Positions 26,666-34,870 of a DNA stretch of 64,000 nt are shown here, piece by piece (the first letter of the stretch is position 1; each line of letters opens with the position of its first letter). The DNA lies in assembly GCA_963771655.1 (NCBI GenBank), contig CAVYUG010000006.1, positions 434,001 to 498,000 of the forward strand, read 5' to 3'. The stretch comes from JAWVFM01 sp963771655. GTDB lineage: Bacteria; Actinomycetota; Thermoleophilia; Solirubrobacterales; 70-9. The notes under the pieces were generated by a model that saw only the letters and a program-made list of their open reading frames with translations, searched no databases and was not told the origin of the DNA. The position numbers were made by a program, and so were the translations under genes.

Positions 26666-28036
26666 CTAACGCCGAGGTGGGGCGCTCGAGTGGGGCGCGA
26701 TCGTGCTGCATGGGAGCGACACGAACCAGCCCACGGGCGCGATCGGAATCCGGGTGGCGTGCGCGCCGGTGGTTTGGCACGCGTGGCCGGCGCTCGCAAG
26801 CGCGTCCGACCAGCTCGTGCTCGCCCGCAGCCTCGCGCTGCCGATGCTGAAGGAGGTCGCGATCGCCACGCCGATCACCGCGAGCGTCGCGAGCACCGGT
26901 GCGCTGTTGGGTCGGCGCTCGGAGCGCCGCCACCAGGCATCGACCAGCACGACCGCCGCGCTCACCAGCAGGAGGCCGGGGACGATCGCGTAGCGCGGCG
27001 AGAGCTGGGGCGCTTCACCGGGCGGCCAGAGGAGCAGTGCGCCCACGCCGCGTCCATATGCCGACGCGACGAAGAGAGCGAGGGAGGTGCCGCACGCGAG
27101 GAGCACGACCCACCGCACCCTCGAGGAGACCCGCGCGATCGCGAAGACGAGAGCGATGAGCGCCGCCGCCGCCAGGGCGCCGAGAAGCGCCCAGCCGGCA
27201 CGCGACCAGGCTTCGCCGGCGAGCGCCTGGCCCAGGATCCCGCTCCCGACGACTCGCTGGACGTAGGCCCCGAAGATGTCGCTCGACCAGCTCGCCGCCG
27301 GAGCGGCCTCCGAGTTGAGGAGTTGCACCGGCAGCTGCGCCGCGAGGCCAAACCCGAACGCCGCGAGCGGTAGGACGTCGGCTCGCCCCCGTGCCGCGAG
27401 CGCCCGAAGCGCTGCGACCGGGAGGAGGAACCAGGCGGCGACGGTGCTGAGGGCCGTGACGAGGAGAAAGGCCGAGCCGGCCACGGATGCGCGCGTCGAG
27501 CGGGGACGCCAGAGGAGGGCCCAGAACGACGCGAAGACCATGAACCACCCCACGTTCGTCGCGTTGGCGACCGCATCGATGTCGCCGAACGGGACCAGGA
27601 CGGTCGCCACGGCAAGGCCCGCGCGAAGCAGCGGGTTGCGGATGTGGGCGGCGCTCGCGAACCAGACCACGAGGCCGCTGAGCGCGACGACGATCGCCGC
27701 CAGGATCGACGAGCCGGCGGGAGCGTCGCGCAGCGGCAGGGATGCGGCACCCTCCCCGATGAGGCGCGGCGCCAGGACGAGGTAGCGCTGGTACGGGCTC
27801 ACCAGGTCGCTCACGAAGCCATGCGTGAGCGCGCCCTGGAGGAACACCGATCCGTCCTCGGCCCAGAGGGAGTGCAGCGACGTCGACCACCCCACCCGGA
27901 ACAGCTGGAGCACGACCCCGACGGCGAGCAGCGCAACGACAAAGGCGACCTCGGCCGCCCCGAAGCCGGCGGAGGCGGGCGCCAGGGGAAAGAGCGATCC
28001 GTTCAGGTGGCGTCTGAGCGCCGCGATCTTCGCCAT
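26666..28036 (-). CDS. Polytopic membrane protein, possibly GT-C-like
   Basis: A 456-residue protein from the ATG at 28036, seven bases after the previous stop. About ten hydrophobic helices are visible from residue 25. An extracellular loop after helix one has LHSLWAEDGSVFLQGA, with an acidic pair placed as in GT-C glycosyltransferases that use lipid-linked donors. A distinctive YQRYLVLAPRLIGE segment follows. I cannot name the family. It ends 53 bases before the acylase gene in the same direction. Confidence 0.65.
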   Translation of the reverse strand: MAKIAALRRHLNGSLFPLAPASAGFGAAEVAFVVALLAVGVVLQLFRVGWSTSLHSLWAEDGSVFLQGALTHGFVSDLVSPYQRYLVLAPRLIGEGAASLPLRDAPAGSSILAAIVVALSGLVVWFASAAHIRNPLLRAGLAVATVLVPFGDIDAVANATNVGWFMVFASFWALLWRPRSTRASVAGSAFLLVTALSTVAAWFLLPVAALRALAARGRADVLPLAAFGFGLAAQLPVQLLNSEAAPAASWSSDIFGAYVQRVVGSGILGQALAGEAWSRAGWALLGALAAAALIALVFAIARVSSRVRWVVLLACGTSLALFVASAYGRGVGALLLWPPGEAPQLSPRYAIVPGLLLVSAAVVLVDAWWRRSERRPNSAPVLATLAVIGVAIATSFSIGSARLRASTSWSDALASAGHACQTTGAHATRIPIAPVGWFVSLPCSTIAPHSSAPPRR

Positions 28037-28043
28037 CGCCGCG

Positions 28044-28970
28044 TCAGTAATCGCTCGCGGCCTTCTCGCGCTCATAGTCGAGCTCGGTGCGAATGCCGAG
28101 CTCGGCCAGAGCGTCACGGGCGGAGTCGATGGAGTCCGCTTTCGCGACGGCGGAGGCCAGCGGCACGGCGCCCCGCAGGGCCGCCGGCGGATCGAAGAGG
28201 AAGGCGAGGGCGCCGACCGCTGAGAGCTCCACGTGCCGCCGCCCGCCTCGGATCGGGAACCTGCCCACCACCCCGCGCGCGCAGCGGGCGATTTGAAGGC
28301 TCGCCTCGGTCGGGACCTCCGCGGCCGCGACCTCGAGCTCCGACGCGACCGCTGGGCTCACCGAAAAGGTCCCGAGCCACGCGTCCGCGCCCGCCAGCTC
28401 CGCAACGCGGTCGAGCACCTCCGAGGCCGACAGCTCGCCGTCGCAACCGGGCCCGACCACGCCGAAGAGGGAGGGCAGCTCCTCGAGATGCGCCAGCGCG
28501 GCGAGCATCACCGCATCGCAGAGCGGGCTCGCGAGCCCCGGCTCGTCGCCGTGGGCGAGCACGTCGCCGCCCACGTCGACGAGGATTACGAGATCGCAGT
28601 CGAGATCGCCCGCCGCGGCCCGGAGGCCGGCGGCGACGCCGCGCGGCCCGCGGGTCACGTCGACCAGGGCCACCGGCTCGCCCAGGTGGGCGGCCATTCC
28701 CGACTCAGCGAAGGGCACTCCCTCGGGCGTGGTCGTCCGGTCGTCGGCGATCACCGCGCCGTCGAGGTGACGGCCGCCGCGGATGTCGGCGAGCGGGCGC
28801 GGCCCGGGATGGGGGTCGATCGGCAGGCGCTCCCAGGCGACGCCTCCCAGGCGCGCCGGCGTGCCCACCGCCTCGCAGTACCGTGCGACGGAGAGCGCGC
28901 CCACGACGTCGCCGCCGCCGCCCATGCCCACGACCAGAGCGCGGCCGGCGTCGGAGATTCGCTCGATCAG
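28044..28970 (-). CDS. DUF1152 family protein
   Basis: The conserved domain begins ALVVGMGGGGDVVGALSVARY, a glycine-rich nucleotide-binding-like loop, and continues with LVILVDVGGDVLAHGDEPGLASPLCDAVM, typical of DUF1152. No ATG, GTG or TTG precedes the first strand in frame. A CTG at 28970 (308 residues) is the best candidate, though the ATG inside the loop cannot be excluded. The biochemical role of DUF1152 is unknown; the fold suggests an enzyme. It follows the DUF1802 gene by 11 bases. Confidence 0.7.
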   Translation of the reverse strand: MIERISDAGRALVVGMGGGGDVVGALSVARYCEAVGTPARLGGVAWERLPIDPHPGPRPLADIRGGRHLDGAVIADDRTTTPEGVPFAESGMAAHLGEPVALVDVTRGPRGVAAGLRAAAGDLDCDLVILVDVGGDVLAHGDEPGLASPLCDAVMLAALAHLEELPSLFGVVGPGCDGELSASEVLDRVAELAGADAWLGTFSVSPAVASELEVAAAEVPTEASLQIARCARGVVGRFPIRGGRRHVELSAVGALAFLFDPPAALRGAVPLASAVAKADSIDSARDALAELGIRTELDYEREKAASDY

Positions 28971-28981
28971 GGCAGACGCGG

Positions 28982-29611
28982 CTAGGCGGGGACGGGCTCG
29001 GCGTCGCCGCAGATCCGCCGGATCTCGGCGGCGGCGCGGTCGAACTCCTCGTCGGCCATCACCGGGGTGCCCTCGAACGGGAGCTCGCGGTCGATCTCGA
29101 CCCACGAGCGGCACCCGTGGTACTCGTCGCGGACGCGTACCGTCACCGGCCTCGGAATGCGGTAGACGCGCAGCAGCAGCAGATGCAGCGGGTGGCGCCG
29201 CTTCCACTGCAGGCGCTTCTGCGCGTAATCGTGCGTCCAGACGTGAAACGGCGTGAGTCCCTCGATGACCTTCGGATCCTCAGTCGTCCAGTGGTAGGAG
29301 ACCTCGGCCCAGGAGCGGATGCGCACGCGGTCGGGCTGGGGGATGCCGCCGTCGCGCAGGAGCGCCCGCGGGGGCGGCTCCTCGTCGGGCCACACGCCCT
29401 CCTCGAGGGCACGGCGAAGCTCGGGGTGATGCGACTCGCGAACGAGGTCGTTGCGCTGGTGGTCGAAGGTGGGGTAGAGGAAGAAGCGCTCGTGCTCGAG
29501 CTCGAAGTGCTTGTTCTCCTCCCGGATCCCGCCCTTGCGAAGCGTCACGAGCTGCTCGCCCTCCGCCAGGGCGCGCACCGTGACGGCCCACTCTTTGAAA
29601 GCAATCGGCAT
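28982..29611 (-). CDS. DUF1802 family protein
   Basis: A 209-residue protein from the ATG at 29611 (MPIAFKEWAVTVRALAEG). It contains LVTLRKGGIREE, FFLYPTFDHQR and the later FHVWTHDYAQKRLQWKRRHPLHLLLLRVYR. FKEWA and the KGGI-x-E-x(n)-FxLxPT pattern are hallmarks of DUF1802. Function is unknown. The strong promoter at 29703-29731 gives a leader of about 85 bases, so unlike many neighbours this gene is not leaderless. Confidence 0.8.
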   Translation of the reverse strand: MPIAFKEWAVTVRALAEGEQLVTLRKGGIREENKHFELEHERFFLYPTFDHQRNDLVRESHHPELRRALEEGVWPDEEPPPRALLRDGGIPQPDRVRIRSWAEVSYHWTTEDPKVIEGLTPFHVWTHDYAQKRLQWKRRHPLHLLLLRVYRIPRPVTVRVRDEYHGCRSWVEIDRELPFEGTPVMADEEFDRAAAEIRRICGDAEPVPA

Positions 29612-29702
29612 CTGCTGGCTAGTCGGTAATGGCTGTTGAACTCTGCCCGGGAGCCGGAATCGGGAAACGCCGCGAAGGCGTCCGGGCCGCGCCGGGACGG
29701 CG

Positions 29703-29731
29703 ATTGTAGTTGAGCGACTCCGAAACGCCAA
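29703..29731 (-). promoter_or_regulatory. Sigma-70-type promoter for the DUF1802 gene
   Basis: On the minus strand TTGGCG (29726-29731) and TACAAT (29703-29708) are separated by 17 bases, close to the housekeeping consensus. It is the best full -35/-10 pair in the window and lies in a locally AT-rich stretch. Confidence 0.65.
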
Positions 29732-29761
29732 ATATGTGAGATTTGTTGCGAGAGCGCTGGC

Positions 29762-30559
29762 TCAGGCACGGCCGTGCCGGTGGAGAAAGGCCAGAAGCGC
29801 CTCGTTGACGGCCTCCGGAGCCTCCAGGTGGCACCAGTGGGCGGCCTTTGTGATCACCGCGGTTTCGCCCTCGCCCACCGCCTCCGCGACGGCATCGGCG
29901 AACGCCGGGGGCGTCACGGGATCGAGCTCGCCGGCGATCGCCAGCACCGGGGCCGAGATGCGCTCGGGCGCCGTCATCCGCGCCTCGGCCGTTGCCGCCG
30001 AGCACTCGGCGTAGGCGACCGGGTCGGCGCCGGTGATGAGGGCGCGGAAGAGGCCCAGAAACGCCGGGTCCGCCTGCCTGCGCGCCTCGCTGATGCCGCT
30101 GGCGGCGACCGTGTCGGCGATCTCGTCCATGCGGCCGGCGCGGGCCAGCTTGACGCGCTCCGCGAAGACCGGGGCAGCCTCGGGGCGCCAGGCGAGCGCG
30201 CCTCCGATCGTCGCGACGGCCCAGCAGCGCTCCCCAAGGGTGGCCGCCGCGTTCGCGGCGACCATGCACCCGACCGAGTTGCCGACGAGGGCCAAGCGGT
30301 CTAGACCGAGCGCCTCGACGAGGGCCAGCAGGTCGCCGGTCCACTCCTCGGCCGAGTACGGGCCCTCCGGCTTCGCGCTCAGGCCCGCACCGCGCTGGTC
30401 GTAGGCGATGGCGCGAAAGCCCGCCGCCCGCATGGCGGCGGTCTGCGCTCGCCAGGTCTCGATCGAGCCGCCGAGCCCGTGCACGAAGACCACGGCCGGC
30501 CCGTCGCCCGACTGCTCGTAGGCGAGCGAGATGCCGTTGACCTCGACTCGCTCGACCAT
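29762..30559 (-). CDS. Alpha/beta hydrolase
   Basis: A 265-residue hydrolase. I choose the ATG at 30559 because TACGCT lies exactly seven bases upstream. The oxyanion region is FVHGLGGSIETWR, the nucleophile elbow is GNSVG (Ser near residue 95), the acid is the Asp in GELDPVTPP and the base is the His in AAHWCHLE. The set resembles beta-ketoadipate enol-lactonase and 3-oxoadipate-type hydrolases, but no aromatic degradation genes are nearby, so the substrate is open. Confidence 0.88.
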   Translation of the reverse strand: MVERVEVNGISLAYEQSGDGPAVVFVHGLGGSIETWRAQTAAMRAAGFRAIAYDQRGAGLSAKPEGPYSAEEWTGDLLALVEALGLDRLALVGNSVGCMVAANAAATLGERCWAVATIGGALAWRPEAAPVFAERVKLARAGRMDEIADTVAASGISEARRQADPAFLGLFRALITGADPVAYAECSAATAEARMTAPERISAPVLAIAGELDPVTPPAFADAVAEAVGEGETAVITKAAHWCHLEAPEAVNEALLAFLHRHGRA

Positions 30560-30572
30560 CACGCGCAGCGTA
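30557..30572 (-). promoter_or_regulatory. Leaderless promoter of the alpha/beta hydrolase
   Basis: On the minus strand TACGCT (30567-30572) lies seven bases before the ATG at 30559. Confidence 0.45.
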
Positions 30573-30626
30573 ATCGGCGAACGTCCCTCAGTGCCGCCCC
30601 TGGCCCCCAGCGAGGGACGTTCGCGG

Positions 30627-32139
30627 TTAGGGCGGCGTGCCGTAGCCGCCGCCGCCCGGGGTCTCGATGCGCAGGCGGTCGCCCGGGCGCAGCTCGCCCT
30701 CCGCCTTCGACGGCAGCGGCTCGCCCGACAGGGTGTCGTGGCCCGGCTCGGCCTCCTCGCCGCCCTCGCGTCCCGCCGGCCGGTGGCGGCGCCGCTCGCG
30801 CGATCAGCGTGAAGGTCATCGGCTCGAGGGCCTCGATGTCGCGCACGATCCCGTCGCCGCCCCGGTGGCGGCCCGCGCCGCCGCTGCCGCGCCTCACCGC
30901 CAGCTCGCGCACGCGGACCGGGATGTCGGCCTCGAGGGCCTCGATCGGGGTGTTGAGGGTGTTCGACATAGCGACGTGGATGGCGCTTGGCCCATCGGCG
31001 TCGGGGCAGGCGCCCTGCCCGCCCCCGATCGTCTCGTAGTAGGTGAAGCCCTTCCCCGCGAGCGTGAAGTTGTTCATCGTCCCCTGGCCCTGCGCCGGGA
31101 CGTCGACCGGGCCGGCGAGCGCCGAGATCACGAGGTCGGCGACGCGGCTGGAGGTCTCGACGTTTCCCGCCGCGACCGCTGCCGGATAGCGCGCGTTCAG
31201 GAGGCTGCCCTCGGGAGCCGTGACCTCGACCGGGCGGTGCGCGCCGGCCGAGGGAGGCGCGTCCGGGTCGATGAGCGCCCGGACGGCGAAGTACGCAGCC
31301 GACTTGGTCACCGAGAGCGGGCAGTTGAGGTTCCCCTCGACCTGCGGGTCCGTGCCCCCGAAGTCGAGCCGGAGGCTCTCGCCCTCGATCCGCGCCTCCA
31401 CTCGAAGGGTCACGTCATCGGAGCCCTCCGGTCCGCCCTCCAGCACGTCCTCGGCCCGCCAGGAGCCGTCGGCGAGGTCGCCGAGCCGCGAGCGCGTGCG
31501 CCGCTCCGCGTAGTCGAGGATCGCGGCCATCCCCTCGCGCAGGCCGCCCGGGCCGTGCCGCTCGGCCAGCTCGCCGAGGCGGCGCTCGCCGACGGCGATG
31601 GAGCTTCGCTGCGCCAGGAGGTCGGCGCGCCGCTGCTGCGGATCGCGCATCCGCTCCGCGAGCCCCTCGAGGACCTCATCGGTCGCGCGGGTCGGGGGGA
31701 TCACGACCCCCTCCTCGTCGAGAGCTCGGGAGCTCGCCGGCATGCTCCCGGGCGTCGGGCCGCCGACGTCGGCGTGATGGGCGCGGCTCGCGGCGAAGCC
31801 AAGGAGGCCGAAGTCGTCGAAGACGGGGCCGATCAGGGTGATGTCGGGCAGATGAGTGCCGCCGCGGTAGGGGTCGTTGAGGATCCACAGGTCGCCTGGC
31901 TCGTGGCGCTCGCCCAGGACCGCCGCGACGGCATCGGGCATCGAGCCGAGGTGCACCGGGATGTGCTCGGCCTGCATCACGAGCTCGCCGGCCGCGTCGA
32001 AGAGCGCGGTCGAGCAGTCGTGGCGCTCCTTGATGTTCGGGGAGAACGCGGCCCGGATGAGCACCGCCCCCATCTCGTCGCAGGCCGCGCGCAGGGCGCC
32101 GACCAGAACCTGAAGCGTGACCGGGTCGAGCCCGCTCAT
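30627..32139 (-). pseudogene. hyuB: HyuB-type hydantoinase/oxoprolinase subunit, frameshifted near its end
   Basis: From the ATG at 32139, which overlaps the hyuA stop (ATGA), about 450 residues match the HyuB family: LDPVTLQVLVGALRAACDEMG, IKERHDCSTALFD, HLGSMPDAV, NDPYRGGTHLPDI and ETIGGGQGACPDADG. Near 30780 the frame breaks. Removing one base from the GGG there restores the normal end ...ETPGGGGYGTPP and stop at 30627. The original frame would run past the usual length and into the hydrolase gene. With HyuA it forms an ATP-dependent hydantoinase or 5-oxoprolinase. The shift affects only the last 50 residues. Confidence 0.8.
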
Positions 32140-34115
32140 TCCGCTCGCTCCGCGATCACGGTCCCGTGGCGGTCCACCTCGGCGCGCCAGTCCGGCGGGA
32201 GCACGAGGGTCGCCTCGGGCAGCTCGAGGATGCACGGGCCGTCGGCGCGGGTGCCCGCGGGCGGCTCGCCCCGCAGGACCTCCGCCTCGAGCCATTCCCC
32301 GGCGAAGCGCGCGCGGCGCCGCGAGCGGGCGAGGCCGCCGTCGGCGGCCGCCCGTGGCTCGATCCGCGGGCCCGGCTCCGTGAGGGCGATGCGGACGTTC
32401 ACGAGCTCCACCTCGGACTCGCGATCGCGGTGGCCGTAACGCCGTTCGTGCTGCTCCTCGAACCCCTCGATGAGGTCGGCTGGGTCCGGCTCCGGGGGGC
32501 CTGGAACGGTGAGCTCGAACGACTGGCCGCGGTAGCGGAGCTCGTAGGTGGCCTCCACCTGGGCCTCGCCGAGCCCTGCGCCGATCGCGTCGCGAAGCGC
32601 CGCCACCTCGGACGCGATGCGCTTCCGCGTGAGGTCGGCGCCGGAGAGCATCACCGTGTGCGCGGTGTCGCGGCGCCGCTCGGAGGCGACAAGCCCGAGC
32701 GCTGACAGCACTCCGCTCGCGCGGGGGCAGAGGATCCGGTCGATTCCCAGCTCGTCGGCCAGCGCCGCGGCGTGAAGCGGCCCCGCGCCGCCGAAGGGCA
32801 TGAGCGCGAAGCGGCGCGGGTCGATTCCCCGCTCGACGGTGACGACGCGCAGGGCGCGGGTCATCTCCTGGTTGGCGACCCGCACCATCCCCTCGGCAAC
32901 CTCGAGCTCCGAGAGACCGAGCTCCGCGCCCAGACGCCCCAGCGCGCCGTTCGCCGCCTCGAGATCGAGCCCGACTCCACCGGCGAGGTCGGAGGCCGCG
33001 TCGAGGTAGCCGAGCGCGAGGTTCGCATCGGTGACAGCGGGCTCGTCGCCTCCGCGCCCGTAGCAGGCGGGCCCGGGCTCGGCTCCGGCCGAGCGCGGTC
33101 CGACCCGCAGCGCTCCCCCGTGGTCGCGCCAACCGATCGAGCCGCCGCCGGCGCCGACGGTGTGGACGTCGAGCATCGGAAGCTGGATCGGGCGACCGCC
33201 GATCTGCCGCGAGTCCGTCCGGCGAACCCGCCCGCCCTCGACCACGCAAACGTCGCAGGAGGTGCCGCCCATGTCGAGGCCGATGGCGTCGCCATCGCCT
33301 GAGAGGCGGGCCAGCACGGCGGCGCCGACTGCCCCGCCGGCGGGGCCCGAGAGCACGGTCTGGGCACCCGAGCGGGCAACCTCGCCCGCGGGCCCGATGC
33401 CGCCCGACGACTTCATCACGGCCGGCTCGGGGAGGCCGCGCTTCTTGGCTGCATCGGCGAGGCGGCCGAGATAGCTGGCGATGAGCGGCGAGAGGTAGGC
33501 GTCGATCACGGTCGTCGAGCAGCGCTCGTACTCGCGGAACTGGGGCAGCACCTCGTGTGAGACCGACACGTGGACGCCCGGCAGCCGCTCCCGCAGCTCG
33601 CCGGCGAGCCGCTTCTCGTGATCGTGGTCGAGGAAGGAGAAGAGGAGGCACACTGCCACCGACTCGGCGCGGCCCGCCTCGACCTCCGCCACGATGCGCT
33701 CGGCCTCGGCGGCCTCCAACGGCTCGATCACGCCGTCGGGGCCGACCCTCTCGGCGGCCCCGAAGCGAAGCTCGTCCTCGACCAGGGGCCCGGGCTTCGG
33801 CGCGCAGAGCCGGTAGAGGGAGGGCCGGTCCTGGCGCGCGACGTCGAGCAGGTCGGTGAAGCCCGCGGTCGCCACCAGCGCTGTCCGCGCCCCGCTTTCG
33901 GTCAGCAGGGCGTTGGTGCCCACCGTCATTCCGTGAGCGAAGCGCTCGACGTCGGCGGGCGCCGCGCTCGCGCGCTCGAGCGCCGCCTCGATCGCCCGGG
34001 CGACGCCCTCCGACTGGTCGCTCGGAGTCGTCGGCGCCTTCGCCGTGAACACGTCGGAGCCGTCGAAGACGACGGCGTCGGTGAACGTACCGCCGACGTC
34101 GACACCAAGGAGCAC
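32136..34115 (-). CDS. hyuA: HyuA-type hydantoinase/oxoprolinase subunit
   Basis: A 659-residue ATP-binding subunit of normal length. It begins LLGVDVGGTFTDAVVFDG, has GTNALLTESGA, FREYERCSTTVIDAYLSPL, SGPAGGAVGAA and IGLDMGGTSCDV, all typical of HyuA/OplA and acetone-carboxylase relatives. It phosphorylates or activates a cyclic amide (hydantoin or 5-oxoproline) that the HyuB partner opens. TAGCGT six bases before the GTG suggests a leaderless start. The substrate is not settled by sequence. Confidence 0.92.
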   Translation of the reverse strand: MLLGVDVGGTFTDAVVFDGSDVFTAKAPTTPSDQSEGVARAIEAALERASAAPADVERFAHGMTVGTNALLTESGARTALVATAGFTDLLDVARQDRPSLYRLCAPKPGPLVEDELRFGAAERVGPDGVIEPLEAAEAERIVAEVEAGRAESVAVCLLFSFLDHDHEKRLAGELRERLPGVHVSVSHEVLPQFREYERCSTTVIDAYLSPLIASYLGRLADAAKKRGLPEPAVMKSSGGIGPAGEVARSGAQTVLSGPAGGAVGAAVLARLSGDGDAIGLDMGGTSCDVCVVEGGRVRRTDSRQIGGRPIQLPMLDVHTVGAGGGSIGWRDHGGALRVGPRSAGAEPGPACYGRGGDEPAVTDANLALGYLDAASDLAGGVGLDLEAANGALGRLGAELGLSELEVAEGMVRVANQEMTRALRVVTVERGIDPRRFALMPFGGAGPLHAAALADELGIDRILCPRASGVLSALGLVASERRRDTAHTVMLSGADLTRKRIASEVAALRDAIGAGLGEAQVEATYELRYRGQSFELTVPGPPEPDPADLIEGFEEQHERRYGHRDRESEVELVNVRIALTEPGPRIEPRAAADGGLARSRRRARFAGEWLEAEVLRGEPPAGTRADGPCILELPEATLVLPPDWRAEVDRHGTVIAERAE

Positions 34116-34127
34116 GCCCGGACGCTA
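34113..34127 (-). promoter_or_regulatory. Leaderless promoter of hyuA
   Basis: On the minus strand TAGCGT (34122-34127) is six bases before the GTG at 34115. Confidence 0.4.
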
Positions 34128-34155
34128 GCTCAGGCGCCGCCTAGGTGCAGCGTCT

Positions 34156-34187
34156 CGCCGCCCCGCGCCGGGCGGCGCGGGGCGGCG
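34156..34187. other. Very strong GC hairpin
   Basis: A 14-base arm at 34156-34169 pairs perfectly with 34174-34187 around a four-base loop. It stands between the 34204 gene and hyuA, both on the minus strand. No T-run follows on either strand, so it is not a classic terminator. It may block read-through or mark an mRNA 3' end. Confidence 0.5.
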
Positions 34188-34203
34188 GCGCTCTGACTAC
34201 CCC

Positions 34204-34674
34204 CTAAGCCGCGGTCAGCTCGCGGTCAGACTCTTCCTCGATCTCCTCGAGCGGCAGGTCGGCCGCCTCGAAGGTCTCCTCGAGGTGCTTGTGCGACGGG
34301 CAGTAGTCCCTGCCCGGAAGCGGCTCACGCTGGCACGGCGTTCCCTTGCGGGTATGTGCCCGGCACTGGCGCGGCACGCCATCGAGCGCGGCGCCCTCGG
34401 GCAGCCGCGCGAGGAACTCCTTCGCGAGCTCGATGTTGCGCTCGATCACCAGCCAGACGAGCATCTGGTCACCGATCGCGAAATGCGTGCGGACGTCGCT
34501 GAAGAGCTTCTTCGCGGGGCGCGCGAAGTAGCGCCCATCGACCGCCAGGCGACGGATCGTCGCCTCGCAGGCGTCCAGCACTTGCTGCTTGTTCCGGCAC
34601 CCGGTCGGGTCGTACTCGTCCTCGATGACCCTTGGCCCTAGTTCCCGGTAAATGCTGCGGCTGAAGCGGTACAT
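34204..34674 (-). CDS. Uncharacterised protein with C-terminal Cys/His cluster
   Basis: A 156-residue protein from the ATG at 34674; 19 more codons are open upstream. Its middle is helical with no enzyme motif. The C-terminus reads CRAHTRKGTPCQREPL and YCPSHKH, fitting a small zinc-binding knuckle (C-x8-C, C-x2-H) found at the ends of various bacterial and phage proteins. The tail is very acidic. No family name. Upstream, a 196-base gap contains two palindromes (34815-34854). Confidence 0.65.
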   Translation of the reverse strand: MYRFSRSIYRELGPRVIEDEYDPTGCRNKQQVLDACEATIRRLAVDGRYFARPAKKLFSDVRTHFAIGDQMLVWLVIERNIELAKEFLARLPEGAALDGVPRQCRAHTRKGTPCQREPLPGRDYCPSHKHLEETFEAADLPLEEIEEESDRELTAA

Positions 34675-34814
34675 GTCCGTTCGTACCCCCTGGTTGTTGC
34701 TTCCTGACCCGGCCCTCGGCATTCCTTGCACGTTCGTCCAAGAAGAGGGCTCGGCGGGGAGTATGCCAGCCCATTCGGAGGATTCAAGGGCAATACGTTA
34801 AGCCGGTATTAAGC

Positions 34815-34854
34815 CACCCGATTGGGTGAGGCCTTTCTCATCCGATCGAATGAG
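34815..34854. promoter_or_regulatory. Tandem palindromes, candidate operator
   Basis: CACCCGATTGGGTG (34815-34828) and CTCATCCGATCGAATGAG (34837-34854) are both near-perfect palindromes centred on CGAT. They also share a direct repeat, ACCCGATTGGGTGAG against ATCCGATCGAATGAG. They lie between the 3' end of nadB and the start region of the 34204 gene. A dimeric regulator binding twice is likely; a terminator is less likely because no T-run follows. Confidence 0.4.
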
Positions 34855-34870
34855 AGGGAGCCCGGGCGGC

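Noticed and set aside
27644..29629. A 661-codon plus-strand frame
   Set aside because: Antisense of three minus-strand genes; mostly Arg/Pro/Gly runs.
30667..32439. A 590-codon plus-strand frame
   Set aside because: Antisense of hyuB and hyuA, which show strong family signatures on the other strand.
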